This document shows positions 26,814 through 36,600 of a stretch of 56,882 bases of DNA, in pieces; positions within the stretch are counted from its first letter, which is position 1, and each line of letters begins with the position of its first letter. The notes beneath the pieces were generated by a model that was not told where the DNA came from, searched no databases, and worked only from the letters and a program-made list of their open reading frames with translations. The position numbers and the translations under genes are program-made. This stretch comes from an uncultured Clostridia bacterium (GTDB lineage: Bacteria > Bacillota > Clostridia > TANB77 > CAG-508), in the NCBI GenBank assembly GCA_934141555.1, contig CAKPCK010000009.1, positions 1 through 56,882 on the forward strand, in the 5' to 3' direction.

Positions 26814-28409
26814 ATGAATATTAAGAATTTTATAAATAATTTATTTGAACAAAATTATAATTTTTCAATTATAAATAATAAAAATGAAAAAGCAAAACCA
26901 ATAAATAATAATCATACCCAAATTTTTCATGAATTAAATAAAAATCTTGAATTTATACAAAGTAAGTACAATACTCTAATTAATAGTGATATTGTAATTA
27001 GAGAATTTGAAACTCTTGCTCAAAATCAATTATATAAAAGTTTTATAATTTATGTTGATGGTCTAGTAGATTCTACTTCAATAAATGATTTTGTTTTAGA
27101 ACCATTAATGTTTCCCAAAAGAGTTCAAAACCCTAATCCAAATAATCTCTTAAACTATATTGATAATAGATTATTACCTCAAAATAGTGTTAATAAAATT
27201 GAAGATTTTGAAGCTGTATGTTCTGGAATTAATATGGGAAATTGTTTACTTTTTATTGATACTTTAAATATTGCTTTTGACATAGATGTAAAAAAATATA
27301 ATTCTCGCAGTGTTGATAAACCTGAAAATGAAGTAATTATAAAAGGTCCTCAAGAAAGCTTTATTGAAAATATAAGAACAAACACATCACTTTTAAGAAA
27401 AATTGTAAATAATGAAAATTTAGTAATTGAAAATATACCTGTTGGAAATATTAGTAAAACAAAATGTGGAGTTTGTTATATGAAAAATATTGCAAATTCA
27501 GATTTAGTTGGTGAAGTAAAATTTAGACTTAGTAATCTATCAATTGATTCACTACTTTCTACTGGTCAATTGGAACAATTATTAGAGGAAGAAGAAACAT
27601 ATGGTGTTCCTCAACTTATTTCAACAGAGAGACCTGATAAGTGTTGTAAATATTTGTTTCAAGGCAGAGTAATAATTTTAGTTAATGGAAATCCATATGC
27701 TCTAATTGCTCCTGCAACTATTGAAGATTTTCTATTTTCTCCTGAAGATACAAATTTAAAGCCAATGTTTGCTAATTTTCTAAGAGTTATTCGTTTGGTA
27801 GCTGCTATTATTACATTATTGTTACCTGGACTTTATATTGCCGTAACTTGCTTTCATCAAGAAATTTTACCTACTGAATTGCTTTTCTCAATATTATCTG
27901 CTAGAGAAAATGTGCCTTTTCCTATGATTTTTGAACTTCTACTTATGGAATTTTCTTTCGAGCTTATAAGAGAAGCTGGTTTAAGAGTTCCTTCACCTAT
28001 TGGCTCTACTATTGGAATTGTTGGTGCCCTGATTTTAGGAGATGCTGCTGTTAATGCTGGTATTGTTAGTCCTATTCTTATAATTGTTGTTGCTATTACA
28101 GGTATTGCTTCATTTGCCATTCCAGATTTTTCTTTTGGATTTCATTTAAGAGTTTTTAGATTTATATTTATTGCTCTTGGTTTTACTGCAGGTTTTCTTG
28201 GCATTGGAATAGGCTTATTTATATATTTAACATTATTATGTAGTTTAAAATCTTTTGGAGTTCCATATACAAGTCCTATTACTCCAGCCTCTTCTGATAA
28301 TAATGGTTATTTTATTCCTCCTATTTGGAAGCAAGAGTTTAGAGATAGTTTTTTGTCTCCAAAACGTAAAAAGTCTCAAGCAAAAATTAGTATGAAATGG
28401 AAATATTAA
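26814..28409 (+). CDS. GerA-family spore germination protein (A subunit type)
   Basis: 531 residues. A soluble N-terminal half (IYVDGLVDSTSINDFVLEPL; MGNCLLFIDT; GPQESFIENIRTNTSLLRK) precedes the membrane domain with about five helices from residue 320 and the family signature PFPMIFELLLMEFSFELIRE. In spores the A, B and C subunits form nutrient germinant receptors in the inner membrane. No B or C subunit gene is adjacent, so it is either an orphan GerA or a SpoVAF-like protein. No clear ribosome binding site. Divergent from the helicase; a forespore promoter would be expected but I cannot define one firmly. Confidence 0.92.
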   Translation: MNIKNFINNLFEQNYNFSIINNKNEKAKPINNNHTQIFHELNKNLEFIQSKYNTLINSDIVIREFETLAQNQLYKSFIIYVDGLVDSTSINDFVLEPLMFPKRVQNPNPNNLLNYIDNRLLPQNSVNKIEDFEAVCSGINMGNCLLFIDTLNIAFDIDVKKYNSRSVDKPENEVIIKGPQESFIENIRTNTSLLRKIVNNENLVIENIPVGNISKTKCGVCYMKNIANSDLVGEVKFRLSNLSIDSLLSTGQLEQLLEEEETYGVPQLISTERPDKCCKYLFQGRVIILVNGNPYALIAPATIEDFLFSPEDTNLKPMFANFLRVIRLVAAIITLLLPGLYIAVTCFHQEILPTELLFSILSARENVPFPMIFELLLMEFSFELIREAGLRVPSPIGSTIGIVGALILGDAAVNAGIVSPILIIVVAITGIASFAIPDFSFGFHLRVFRFIFIALGFTAGFLGIGIGLFIYLTLLCSLKSFGVPYTSPITPASSDNNGYFIPPIWKQEFRDSFLSPKRKKSQAKISMKWKY

Positions 28410-28471
28410 AAAATAGAGTAAGAATTTGAGATTAAATATATATTTGATATCTCATTTCTCACTCTATTTTT
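28410..28471. terminator. Bidirectional terminator between gerA and the 28472-28924 gene
   Basis: Long inverted repeat: AAAAATAGAGTaAGAAtTTGAGAT pairs with ATcTCAtTTCTcACTCTATTTTT around an AT-rich loop, with T-runs on both strands. It serves two convergent genes. Confidence 0.85.
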
Positions 28472-28924
28472 TTATTTATTTTTAAACCATTTTAATATTT
28501 TTTTAAATAATTTCATATACCATTTCTCTTTATATTCTATTATTTGTATATTTCTCTCTTCAGCTATTTCTTTACTTTTAACTTCATTTTTAAAAATAAC
28601 ATTAGAATTATATTTTTGTTCTTTTTCTTTTTCTATTAATCTCATGTCATTTTCCATCTTACATTTTATTTTTTCTTTTTGCTTTTCAGAAGCGCAATAT
28701 TTAAAAAAATATTCAGCTATTATCCCTTTTGTCATTTTTAAAACTTTTTGTTCTTTTATATCCTTCATTGGATTGTATTCAAATTTATGACTAAAATTAG
28801 CATTATCCTTTAACATCTGTATTTCTTCTTTTGGAATTTTTAATAAATCTTCTTTTTTTACATGCTTTAAAATTACTAGTACTTCGTAACAAGCATCATA
28901 AAATTCTGTATCTATCATTATCAA
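28472..28924 (-). CDS. Small unknown protein with C-terminal amphipathic helix, pair with the repeat-NTase
   Basis: 150 residues. N-terminal two-thirds helical and charged (YDACYEVLVILKHVKKED, KEEIQMLKDNANF), with the final 17 residues an aromatic/basic amphipathic helix (WYMKLFKKILKWFKNK) suited to peripheral membrane binding. The TTG at 28924 lies seven bases after GGAGG and is used as start; an ATG two codons later is possible but spaced at 13. It follows the 1266-residue gene by 27 bases and ends at a bidirectional terminator. Family not recognised. Confidence 0.6.
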   Translation of the reverse strand: MIMIDTEFYDACYEVLVILKHVKKEDLLKIPKEEIQMLKDNANFSHKFEYNPMKDIKEQKVLKMTKGIIAEYFFKYCASEKQKEKIKCKMENDMRLIEKEKEQKYNSNVIFKNEVKSKEIAEERNIQIIEYKEKWYMKLFKKILKWFKNK

Positions 28925-28951
28925 AATTATTCCTCCCCAATTTGATTATTT

Positions 28952-31900
28952 TTATCTAGTTGTTTGGCATTGCCTTGCCTTTTTTAATAAATCACTAACA
29001 GATCTCATGTAAAGTGTATCATTTATTGCTTCCATATCTTGTTGAACTATATCGCCTAATCCTATCATTGCCTCACTTTCACGTTCAGCTTCAACAGTTC
29101 TTTGATACTCTTCCAATGCTTTTTGCATTTTTTGATATCCATCTTCAGTCATATTATATACAAAATTGTCATGTGGATACATATTACCAGCCATATAATT
29201 TTCGCCAAAATCCCATATTGGGTATTTCTGTTGAAATTCTTCGAAACTTGAACATTCTTTTGAAACTCTTAAAAACTCTTTAGCTGCTTTTTCAAATGAG
29301 CCTCCATTTTGCAATATCCAGTTTTCTATTCCAACAGCTCCCAATCCTCCTCTTGTATCAATTTGACCTTGTGTTGGAGCTTCTGAAGTTTCTTTTTTAT
29401 ACACTCCTTTTGTTTTCAAAACTTTTTTTGCAAGTAAAATATTTGCTATAACATACTTATATCTATCTGGACTAATCCTTTTTATTGTTTCTAATCTATC
29501 TTTTATACTTTCTTCTGTTGTGTATTCTATTTGATCTGTTCTTTGAACAAATGTTAAATCCAGATCCACCTTTCCTTCAAGTCCTTGAATGGATACTCCT
29601 TTATATCTGAAATCTCCGTTACCTGTAATATCTACTTTTTGTGGATTTGATACACTATGCAATACTCTTTGTAGATTTTCTTTAAATTCTTCTGGACTTT
29701 CTAGTACTTTTTTATCAAGTCTCACCATAAAGTCAAAATCTCCATCACCTGGTTCATTAGTTCCTCTACCAGTTGAACCAGTATCTAAAACTTCTACAAT
29801 TCCTTCTTCTAAGTCTTGTTCTCTATTAGTTGATAATCTCAATCCTGATTGTTCTATTGCACTTTTTAATGTTTGTAAAATTAGTTTCTTTTTATTGCTT
29901 ACTTGTTTTTTATTTTCATCTATTAACTCTACTATCTGAGTTGTTCCTTTATTTACAGCCGTCTCATCTACTTTAAACTCATTAATTCCATAATAGCTTA
30001 ACCCTTGCATTCTTTCTCTAATTTTATCATACATTTCTGGAGTAAATATTACTTTTCCTTCCATATCGACTATAGGAATATAAAAACCATTTATAGCTAT
30101 TTCTAGTCCTAACTTGTCTACATATTTATCTGCAATAATATAACTAATATTAGTTGAACCAATCCCTGTTCTTATGCCATATGCATTTTCTCCACCAACT
30201 CCATTGTTATCAAAATATTCTTTTTTATTATTTCCATTTAATACATCATTTACAGCTTCGTCATTTGTTTTTTCCCCTTCTCTTGTTTGAATATATGTAC
30301 CATCATTTTTTATTACTAAAATAATTTTTCCTAATTTTCTCCCACTAGTTTCCTCATCCGTATAAGCAAATGCTGTACGCATTTTTTTATCTTCACTTAT
30401 CATCTCAACGTCAGTATCAAGTGGAGTATAATCACTTGAGGCATCATTTCCTAAATACTCCTTGGCTACTATTCCATTTTGCAACATTCGTGGGAAATAT
30501 TCTGTCATTTCAATACCTTTTACAAAATCACCTTTTTCATATGTAAGTTTACCATTAATAACAGCTCTTCTATTCTTTTGATCTGCGATTTGAGGAATTT
30601 TTAAAATCATATTTTTGGCCTGCTCAAAATTTCTTATACCTCCCCAATATCCAAACATTCTTACTATCCTGTCAGGCAAATCCATTTTTATTTTATCATC
30701 TTCTTTTAATAACTTTTCAAGTTCTGTTAAATCATTTAATATATCTCCAGAATTTTCTCTTGTTTTTCCAGAACGCTTTGCTTTACTTGTTTGATTATAT
30801 AATGCATTTAAAATATCGCTATATCTTTTTAAAACTTGTTTATCTTCTAAATCAATCTTTTCTATTGACCCATTTTCTTTTAAAGTCTTATATAAGTTAT
30901 TACCTTTTTCTATAATATTAATATAATCTCTTAAATCTCTACTATTTGATTCTATTGCTATTCTTAATAAATCTGAAAATATAATATGTTTTCTTTGTAA
31001 TGGAGTAGCTTCTTTTAATGAAGGAACTTCCCCATATGATCTATCTGAATATAATTTTGCATTTTCTTCTCCCATAAAATTAGGATGCAAGGTTTCAAAT
31101 ACTTGAAAATTTTTGGCACATTCCGGAAGATTTTTATTTTCATATATATTCTTTATTTTTTCTATAGCTACTTTTTGTTCAGAAAGTGGTAATTGCTGAA
31201 TTTGAAGTGTTATTTCTACTGCAATTCTAGATAATTTTTCTGAATTTGAATTTTTTAATTCTTGGTATATATTTAAAATATGTAATATTTTTTGTTCATT
31301 ATATGTTCCATTGGCCATTTCTCTATCTATTATTTGCTTAAAGCCACTATCTAATGCCAACATTAACTTTGATATATTTTCTGTAGTAAAATTATATTTT
31401 TTTATTGCATCTTTAGTCAAATATGATTCTATCGTATTAAAAATAATCGCTACCTCTATTATATCATTATTATTCCATCCCCATTTTTTAAAATTTTCTT
31501 CTGTACAAACTTCACCCAAACCTTTGTCTGTAAAAAAACAAAAACAGTCTAGTATCTCAGCTATATCTTCATAACTTAGTTTTAACTCTTCAATTTTCTC
31601 TTTCGTTAGATATTTGTCCATATTCTTATGTGCTTTTTTTATTAATTTAATTACTGTATCATGTTCAAAACCATATTCTTGAATTTTTTCTCTTGTTAAA
31701 TATTTATTCACATTTTTAGTTTTGGCAATCAATTTTACTACAGACTCTGTATCCAACCCCAATTCATGAATTTTCTCTTTTGTTAAATATCTTTCTATAT
31801 TATTAGTTTTTTCAATTAAATATTCTACTGTAGATATATCAAAACCATATTCTTGAATTTTTTCTTTTGTTAAAAACTCTTCTAGCTTACCAGTTCCAAC

Positions 31901-32752
31901 AAGTAATTCTCCTATTTCATACTTGCTTAATTCTAATAGATGAATTAGGTCTTTTGATAAATACTTATTCATCTTTTCTTTATATTTTATTTCTGATCTA
32001 AATATTCCTTTTATTTCTTGTATATCTAATTGATATTTTTTTATAGCTTCAGCTGTTATATATTTTTCTAATTTTCCAGTTTGAAATATCAAAAATATAA
32101 TATCGTTTCCCTTTAACCCTAACTCTTTTATTTTCTCTTCCGTCAGATATTCTTCTATTTTACCTGTTTTATTTATTAACATTGTTATATTGATATTATC
32201 AATACCTAACTCTTCTATTTTTTCTTTGGTTAAATATTTTTCTATATTTCCTGTTGCAACTATTAATTTATACACAAAAAAGCTATCAAGCCCTAATTCA
32301 CTTATTTTTCCTTTGGTTAAATATCTGTCTATGTTTCTTGTTGCAATTATTAAATCTCGTAACATAGATTGGCTGATATTCAATTCTTCTATTTTTTCTT
32401 TTGTTAGATAACTATCTATAGTTTTTCCTGATTTAGTAATTATATATACTATCGCCCCAACCTTAAGATTAAGTTCATCTATTTTTTCTCTTGTTAAATA
32501 TTTATCTATATTTCCTGTTGCAATTATCAATTTATATAATGTAAGATTAGTAATATTCAACTCTTTTATTTTTTCCTTTGTTAGATATTTATCTATATTT
32601 CCTGTTGCAATTATTAAATCTTTTATTTCATACTTTATCCCATATTTTTTTATTGCTTCTGGAGTTAAATAACTTTCTATTTCTGTTATATTTCCTCTGT
32701 TTATTACAGACTTTACTAAATACTTAGTCTGATTTATTTCTTCTTCATTCAT
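28952..32752 (-). CDS. Giant helical-repeat protein with a C-terminal CCA/OAS-like nucleotidyltransferase domain
   Basis: 1266 residues. Residues about 20-400 contain about eleven tandem repeats of roughly 29 residues built on YLTKEKIxELGLD followed by a hydrophobic helix ending LIxxTGN. They predict an alpha-solenoid. A helical middle (about 400-740) and a mixed alpha/beta region (about 740-960; MTEYFPRMLQNGIVAKEYLG, AYGIRTGIGSTNISYIIAD) follow. The C-terminus is a polymerase-beta-type nucleotidyltransferase: GSTGRGTNEPGDGDFDFMV (from 992) with two Asp, and a third Asp in KVDLDLTF (about 1062). A helix motif GGLGAVGIENWIL...GSF near 1143-1161 recalls archaeal CCA and OAS/CD-NTase enzymes. 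Nucleotide transfer is inferred; substrate and biological role are unknown. Confidence 0.8.
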   Translation of the reverse strand: MNEEEINQTKYLVKSVINRGNITEIESYLTPEAIKKYGIKYEIKDLIIATGNIDKYLTKEKIKELNITNLTLYKLIIATGNIDKYLTREKIDELNLKVGAIVYIITKSGKTIDSYLTKEKIEELNISQSMLRDLIIATRNIDRYLTKGKISELGLDSFFVYKLIVATGNIEKYLTKEKIEELGIDNINITMLINKTGKIEEYLTEEKIKELGLKGNDIIFLIFQTGKLEKYITAEAIKKYQLDIQEIKGIFRSEIKYKEKMNKYLSKDLIHLLELSKYEIGELLVGTGKLEEFLTKEKIQEYGFDISTVEYLIEKTNNIERYLTKEKIHELGLDTESVVKLIAKTKNVNKYLTREKIQEYGFEHDTVIKLIKKAHKNMDKYLTKEKIEELKLSYEDIAEILDCFCFFTDKGLGEVCTEENFKKWGWNNNDIIEVAIIFNTIESYLTKDAIKKYNFTTENISKLMLALDSGFKQIIDREMANGTYNEQKILHILNIYQELKNSNSEKLSRIAVEITLQIQQLPLSEQKVAIEKIKNIYENKNLPECAKNFQVFETLHPNFMGEENAKLYSDRSYGEVPSLKEATPLQRKHIIFSDLLRIAIESNSRDLRDYINIIEKGNNLYKTLKENGSIEKIDLEDKQVLKRYSDILNALYNQTSKAKRSGKTRENSGDILNDLTELEKLLKEDDKIKMDLPDRIVRMFGYWGGIRNFEQAKNMILKIPQIADQKNRRAVINGKLTYEKGDFVKGIEMTEYFPRMLQNGIVAKEYLGNDASSDYTPLDTDVEMISEDKKMRTAFAYTDEETSGRKLGKIILVIKNDGTYIQTREGEKTNDEAVNDVLNGNNKKEYFDNNGVGGENAYGIRTGIGSTNISYIIADKYVDKLGLEIAINGFYIPIVDMEGKVIFTPEMYDKIRERMQGLSYYGINEFKVDETAVNKGTTQIVELIDENKKQVSNKKKLILQTLKSAIEQSGLRLSTNREQDLEEGIVEVLDTGSTGRGTNEPGDGDFDFMVRLDKKVLESPEEFKENLQRVLHSVSNPQKVDITGNGDFRYKGVSIQGLEGKVDLDLTFVQRTDQIEYTTEESIKDRLETIKRISPDRYKYVIANILLAKKVLKTKGVYKKETSEAPTQGQIDTRGGLGAVGIENWILQNGGSFEKAAKEFLRVSKECSSFEEFQQKYPIWDFGENYMAGNMYPHDNFVYNMTEDGYQKMQKALEEYQRTVEAERESEAMIGLGDIVQQDMEAINDTLYMRSVSDLLKKARQCQTTR

Positions 32753-32938
32753 ATTTTACTTATTTCCATTTCTTAAGTATTATATACATTTTTACACTTT
32801 TATAATATCATTCCTTACATCATTTTTCAAGAAACAAATAATAAAAATTGAAAATTTTTGATTCATTCTCACCAAATTGAGCCTTCGACTATAATGAAAA
32901 ACTCAAAAAAGATAATAATTATAACATTTTATATAAAA

Positions 32939-32980
32939 AAAGAATTTTTAATTAGGGTATTTCCTATTTAAAAATTCTTT
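32939..32980 (-). terminator. Terminator of rubrerythrin
   Basis: The arms AAGAATTTTTAA and TTAAAAATTCTT enclose TAGG/CCTA; on the minus strand T-rich sequence follows. Confidence 0.8.
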
Positions 32981-32985
32981 TTCTT

Positions 32986-33525
32986 TTAATAATTTTCAGC
33001 TTTTATTTCAAAAAATGCTTTTGGATGACTACATACAGGGCAAACTTCTGGAGCTGATGTTCCAACTACAATATGTCCACAATTTCTGCATTTCCAAATT
33101 TTAACTTCTCCTGCTTCAAATACTTTTCCTTCTTTAACATTTTCTAATAATTTTAAATATCTTTCTTCATGTTCTTTTTCTATTTTTCCAACAGCTTCAA
33201 ATAAATATGCTATTCTTGCAAATCCTTCTTCTTTAGCTACTTTTGCAAAATCATCATACATATCTGTCCATTCATAGTTTTCTCCTGATGCTGCTGCTTT
33301 TAAGTTTTCTTCTGTTGAACCAATAGCTCCACCATTTAATAATTTAAACCATAATTTTGCATGTTCTTTTTCATTGTCAGCTGTTTCTTGGAATATAGCA
33401 GCTATTTGCTCATATCCATCTTTTTTTGCTTGACTTGCAAAAAATGTATATTTATTTCTTGCTTGTGATTCTCCTGCAAATGCAGTCATCAAGTTTTGTT
33501 CTGTTTTTGATCCTTTTAATTCCAT
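32986..33525 (-). CDS. rbr: Rubrerythrin
   Basis: 179 residues, classic size. An N-terminal ferritin-like diiron four-helix bundle (FAGESQARNKYTFFASQAK, ETADNEKEHAKLW, and AVGKIEKEHEERYLKL) carries the Glu/His ligands, followed by a C-terminal rubredoxin domain with the two Cys pairs CRNC and CPVC. It reduces hydrogen peroxide in the cytoplasm of anaerobes. TAGGAGG lies eight bases before the ATG, and a promoter lies upstream. Monocistronic, supporting an anaerobic lifestyle with oxidative stress defence. Confidence 0.97.
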   Translation of the reverse strand: MELKGSKTEQNLMTAFAGESQARNKYTFFASQAKKDGYEQIAAIFQETADNEKEHAKLWFKLLNGGAIGSTEENLKAAASGENYEWTDMYDDFAKVAKEEGFARIAYLFEAVGKIEKEHEERYLKLLENVKEGKVFEAGEVKIWKCRNCGHIVVGTSAPEVCPVCSHPKAFFEIKAENY

Positions 33526-33608
33526 AATTTTACCTCCTAAATTTCAATATTATTATGTGCTTTTATTTAAATATTAAGCATTCTTACATAATAAATATTA
33601 CTTTATCT

Positions 33609-33637
33609 ATAATATATCTTTTACTCTAAAAAATCAA
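33609..33637 (-). promoter_or_regulatory. Probable rubrerythrin promoter
   Basis: TTGATT (33632-33637), 17 bases, TATTAT (33609-33614) on the minus strand; two mismatches to consensus. No PerR-box-like palindrome was found by eye. Confidence 0.6.
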
Positions 33638-33658
33638 GATTTGTAAATAAAATTTCTT

Positions 33659-36600
33659 TTAAAACAACTTTTGCTGATTTCCATCAATTATATCAAAATT
33701 CATATTTTTCAAAGAATCCTCTGTTCTAAACTCTTGTTCAACAACAACTGTTTTCTTATTACCATCTTTAAACTCATGTTTTAATACATAATTTACCTCA
33801 AACATTGATATAATTTCTTTACTTATATTATGACCTGGTGCAATTAATTGAACATTATTTTCTTTTAATATTTCAAACATAACTTTCCATAAAAATACAG
33901 CACTTGTTGCACCAAAAGGATTATCAACAATTATAACTTTTTTACATTTGCTTGAACCATCTTTTCTTGTAAGCATGCTAATATAAGAAATTATACAAAC
34001 TGCAAACATAAAGTAAATTGCATTAACTTGTCCATCTGATCCTAAATCTTCTTCCCATCTCTTATATGTTGAATGTTCTTGCACATCTTCAATCTTATAT
34101 AATTTAACATAAGCTTTATCTATATTTACAATTTGTCCAACTAACATTTTTGAAGAAAGTTTTTCATTTAAAACTTCTTTAGTCATTTCTTCTGGCTTTT
34201 CTTCCATGTCTTGTACAATTTTATAAATATATTCTTTCATTCTTCTTATTTTTTCATCTTTTTCATATTCAAATAATTCAAGTTTTATTATATTTATATC
34301 TTTTCCGCCAAACTTAATTTTAGATAATCCTGGCAATTTTTCCAAATCTCTTACTATTGTTTCTGCTTTTTCAAAACATTTTGTAATAAAGTTTTCTTGA
34401 TATTTTTCAAGCTTTTCAATTGCCTCATCAATATGTCTGATTCTCTCATTAATTAACTCTATAATAGTCAATATTCCTTGATTATTATTTTCCGCTTCAC
34501 TTAAACATACAGGATTTTTTATTCCTTCTATTGATTCCAACACATCTTGTTTTATATAATAATTTTCAACACATTCTTTAATATGTTTTATATAACTATC
34601 AAAGTTTTGTTTTTGTTTTGATAATTCTTTATCTAAGCTAATACTTTCTTGTTTGATTTTATTATATGTATATAATTCTGCTTCTAATATATTTTCAATA
34701 TCAATTTCTGTTTGCTCTATTTTTCTATCTGTTATGAAATTTTCTAAACCTATACATTCTTTCTTAAATTCTTCAACTTCATTTTCAACATCTTGGATTT
34801 TATTAGTAATATTTCTTATATTTGTTTTGTTGGATGTAATTTTGTTTTTGTTTTCATTCATATATGTTTTGATTATTTCATTATTTGAGATTTTTTCTTC
34901 ACTATTATATTCAAATCCTGATTTTTGTAATTGTACAATTGATAATTTTATTTGTCCTATTATTTCACTTTCAGCTTTATCTTTTTCTGTTAGCCTGTCA
35001 TTTAATGATTTAATATTTTTCTCTAAAATATCAATATTTGTTTTATATGATTTCAAATCACTTTCATTTATTCTTTCAAATATTTGATTTTTTTCTTCAA
35101 AATCATGTACATAATATCCATTTTCTTCAATTCTATTTTGACAATTATTCATATTTTGATTACACATATTTAATATTTTTACTAATTGATTATATGTTGA
35201 TTCAGATGTACTAAATTTTTCTGATAGTGCTTTATATGTTGTTTCTATTTTTTCAAAACTCTCTTTAATAATCTCTGTTTCTTCAAATTCTGTAAGTTCT
35301 GATAATTTTATCGAACATCTATTTTTTTGATTTTCTAGGTTACTTATTTGTTTTTCTAATAAGTTTATTTCATCTTCAATTTCTTGAACTCTTTCAGTCT
35401 TTTCTTCTAAACTTTCTTTTAATATTTGTTCATTTGATTTCTCTTTGCCGATTTGATCTTGAAGTTTTTGTAATTCATTATTTATATTTTTTAATTCATT
35501 TAAAACTTCAATTTCTTCTAAAATGCTTTTTTGTTCTTTTTCTAATAAAACATTTTCTTTAGAAAGTTCTTCTTTTTTCTCATTATTATTTTGAATATTA
35601 TTACTTAAGTCTTTTTGCTCTTTTTCTAATTTTTCTATTTGAGATTTTGCACTATCTACATTTTCATATAAAGAATCTATTATGTTTTTGCTTGAATATG
35701 TCTGTTCAAATACTTTAACTTCATTCAAATATTCTTGCTCTTTGTCAATTCTTGATTTTACATCTAATATTTTATAATTTAATCCTTCAATATTTTTCTC
35801 TAATTTTGCCTTATATTCTTCAAGTTTTTCTGGATTCGAATTTTGCAATACATCAACAGAAATAGGAAATATGTAATCTTTGCTTTTTATTACCGCTTCT
35901 TGCCTTAACATTTCAATATTTGCAATTGGTACTAAATTTTGTAATTCTGTTTCTATTTGTTTTGCTTTTAATTTTTCAAAACTATTATTATCAACAAATA
36001 CTGAATACATTATTAATGGATTATTTTTTATTATTTCATTACGTTTTTCTTCATCATATTCTGCTAACTTTTCAAATCCTGCAATTACATAATTACATTT
36101 ATTTTCAAGCTTTTCTTTCAAATGTAATATATCTTCATTTGGAATTATTGTATTATATTTATTAATTAGTTCAAGTTTTCTTGATTTTATTTGCTTTTCT
36201 ATTTGATATGAATTTCTTTGCTTTTCTCTTTCCTCTATACTTGCCTCTATTGTTTGTTTTATATTAGCAAAATCCACATCAAATAGTTTGGCTAGTTTTT
36301 CTAGACTATTTTTGTCTTTTTCATATTTTTGAACATCTGCTTCTGCATCTTTAAATACTTTATTTTGAAGTATTTGATTTGCTCTATTTTGAGCAAGTTC
36401 TTGATTTATTTTTATATTTTCATTATCTAATCTTTCTATTTCTATATTATTTTTTTCTGCTTTTTCTTTACACTCATTTTGTAATTTTTCTTCTTTTTCT
36501 ATTCCTTCATCAATATTTAAAATTAAATCAAGTTTTCCTTTTTCTGAAAACTCATTCGTAATTATATTCTTGCTTTCATTTTTTTCATCAATTTGTTTTT

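Noticed and set aside
31600..32700. Regularly spaced near-identical DNA segments resembling a direct-repeat array
   Set aside because: They lie within one open reading frame, vary at third positions and encode the roughly 29-residue protein repeats; no constant repeat with unique spacers.
28952..32752. ADP-ribosyltransferase domain in the middle of the repeat-NTase protein
   Set aside because: The segment with AYGIRTGIGSTNISY loosely recalls an R-S-E pattern, but I cannot place all three elements in order, so no call is made.
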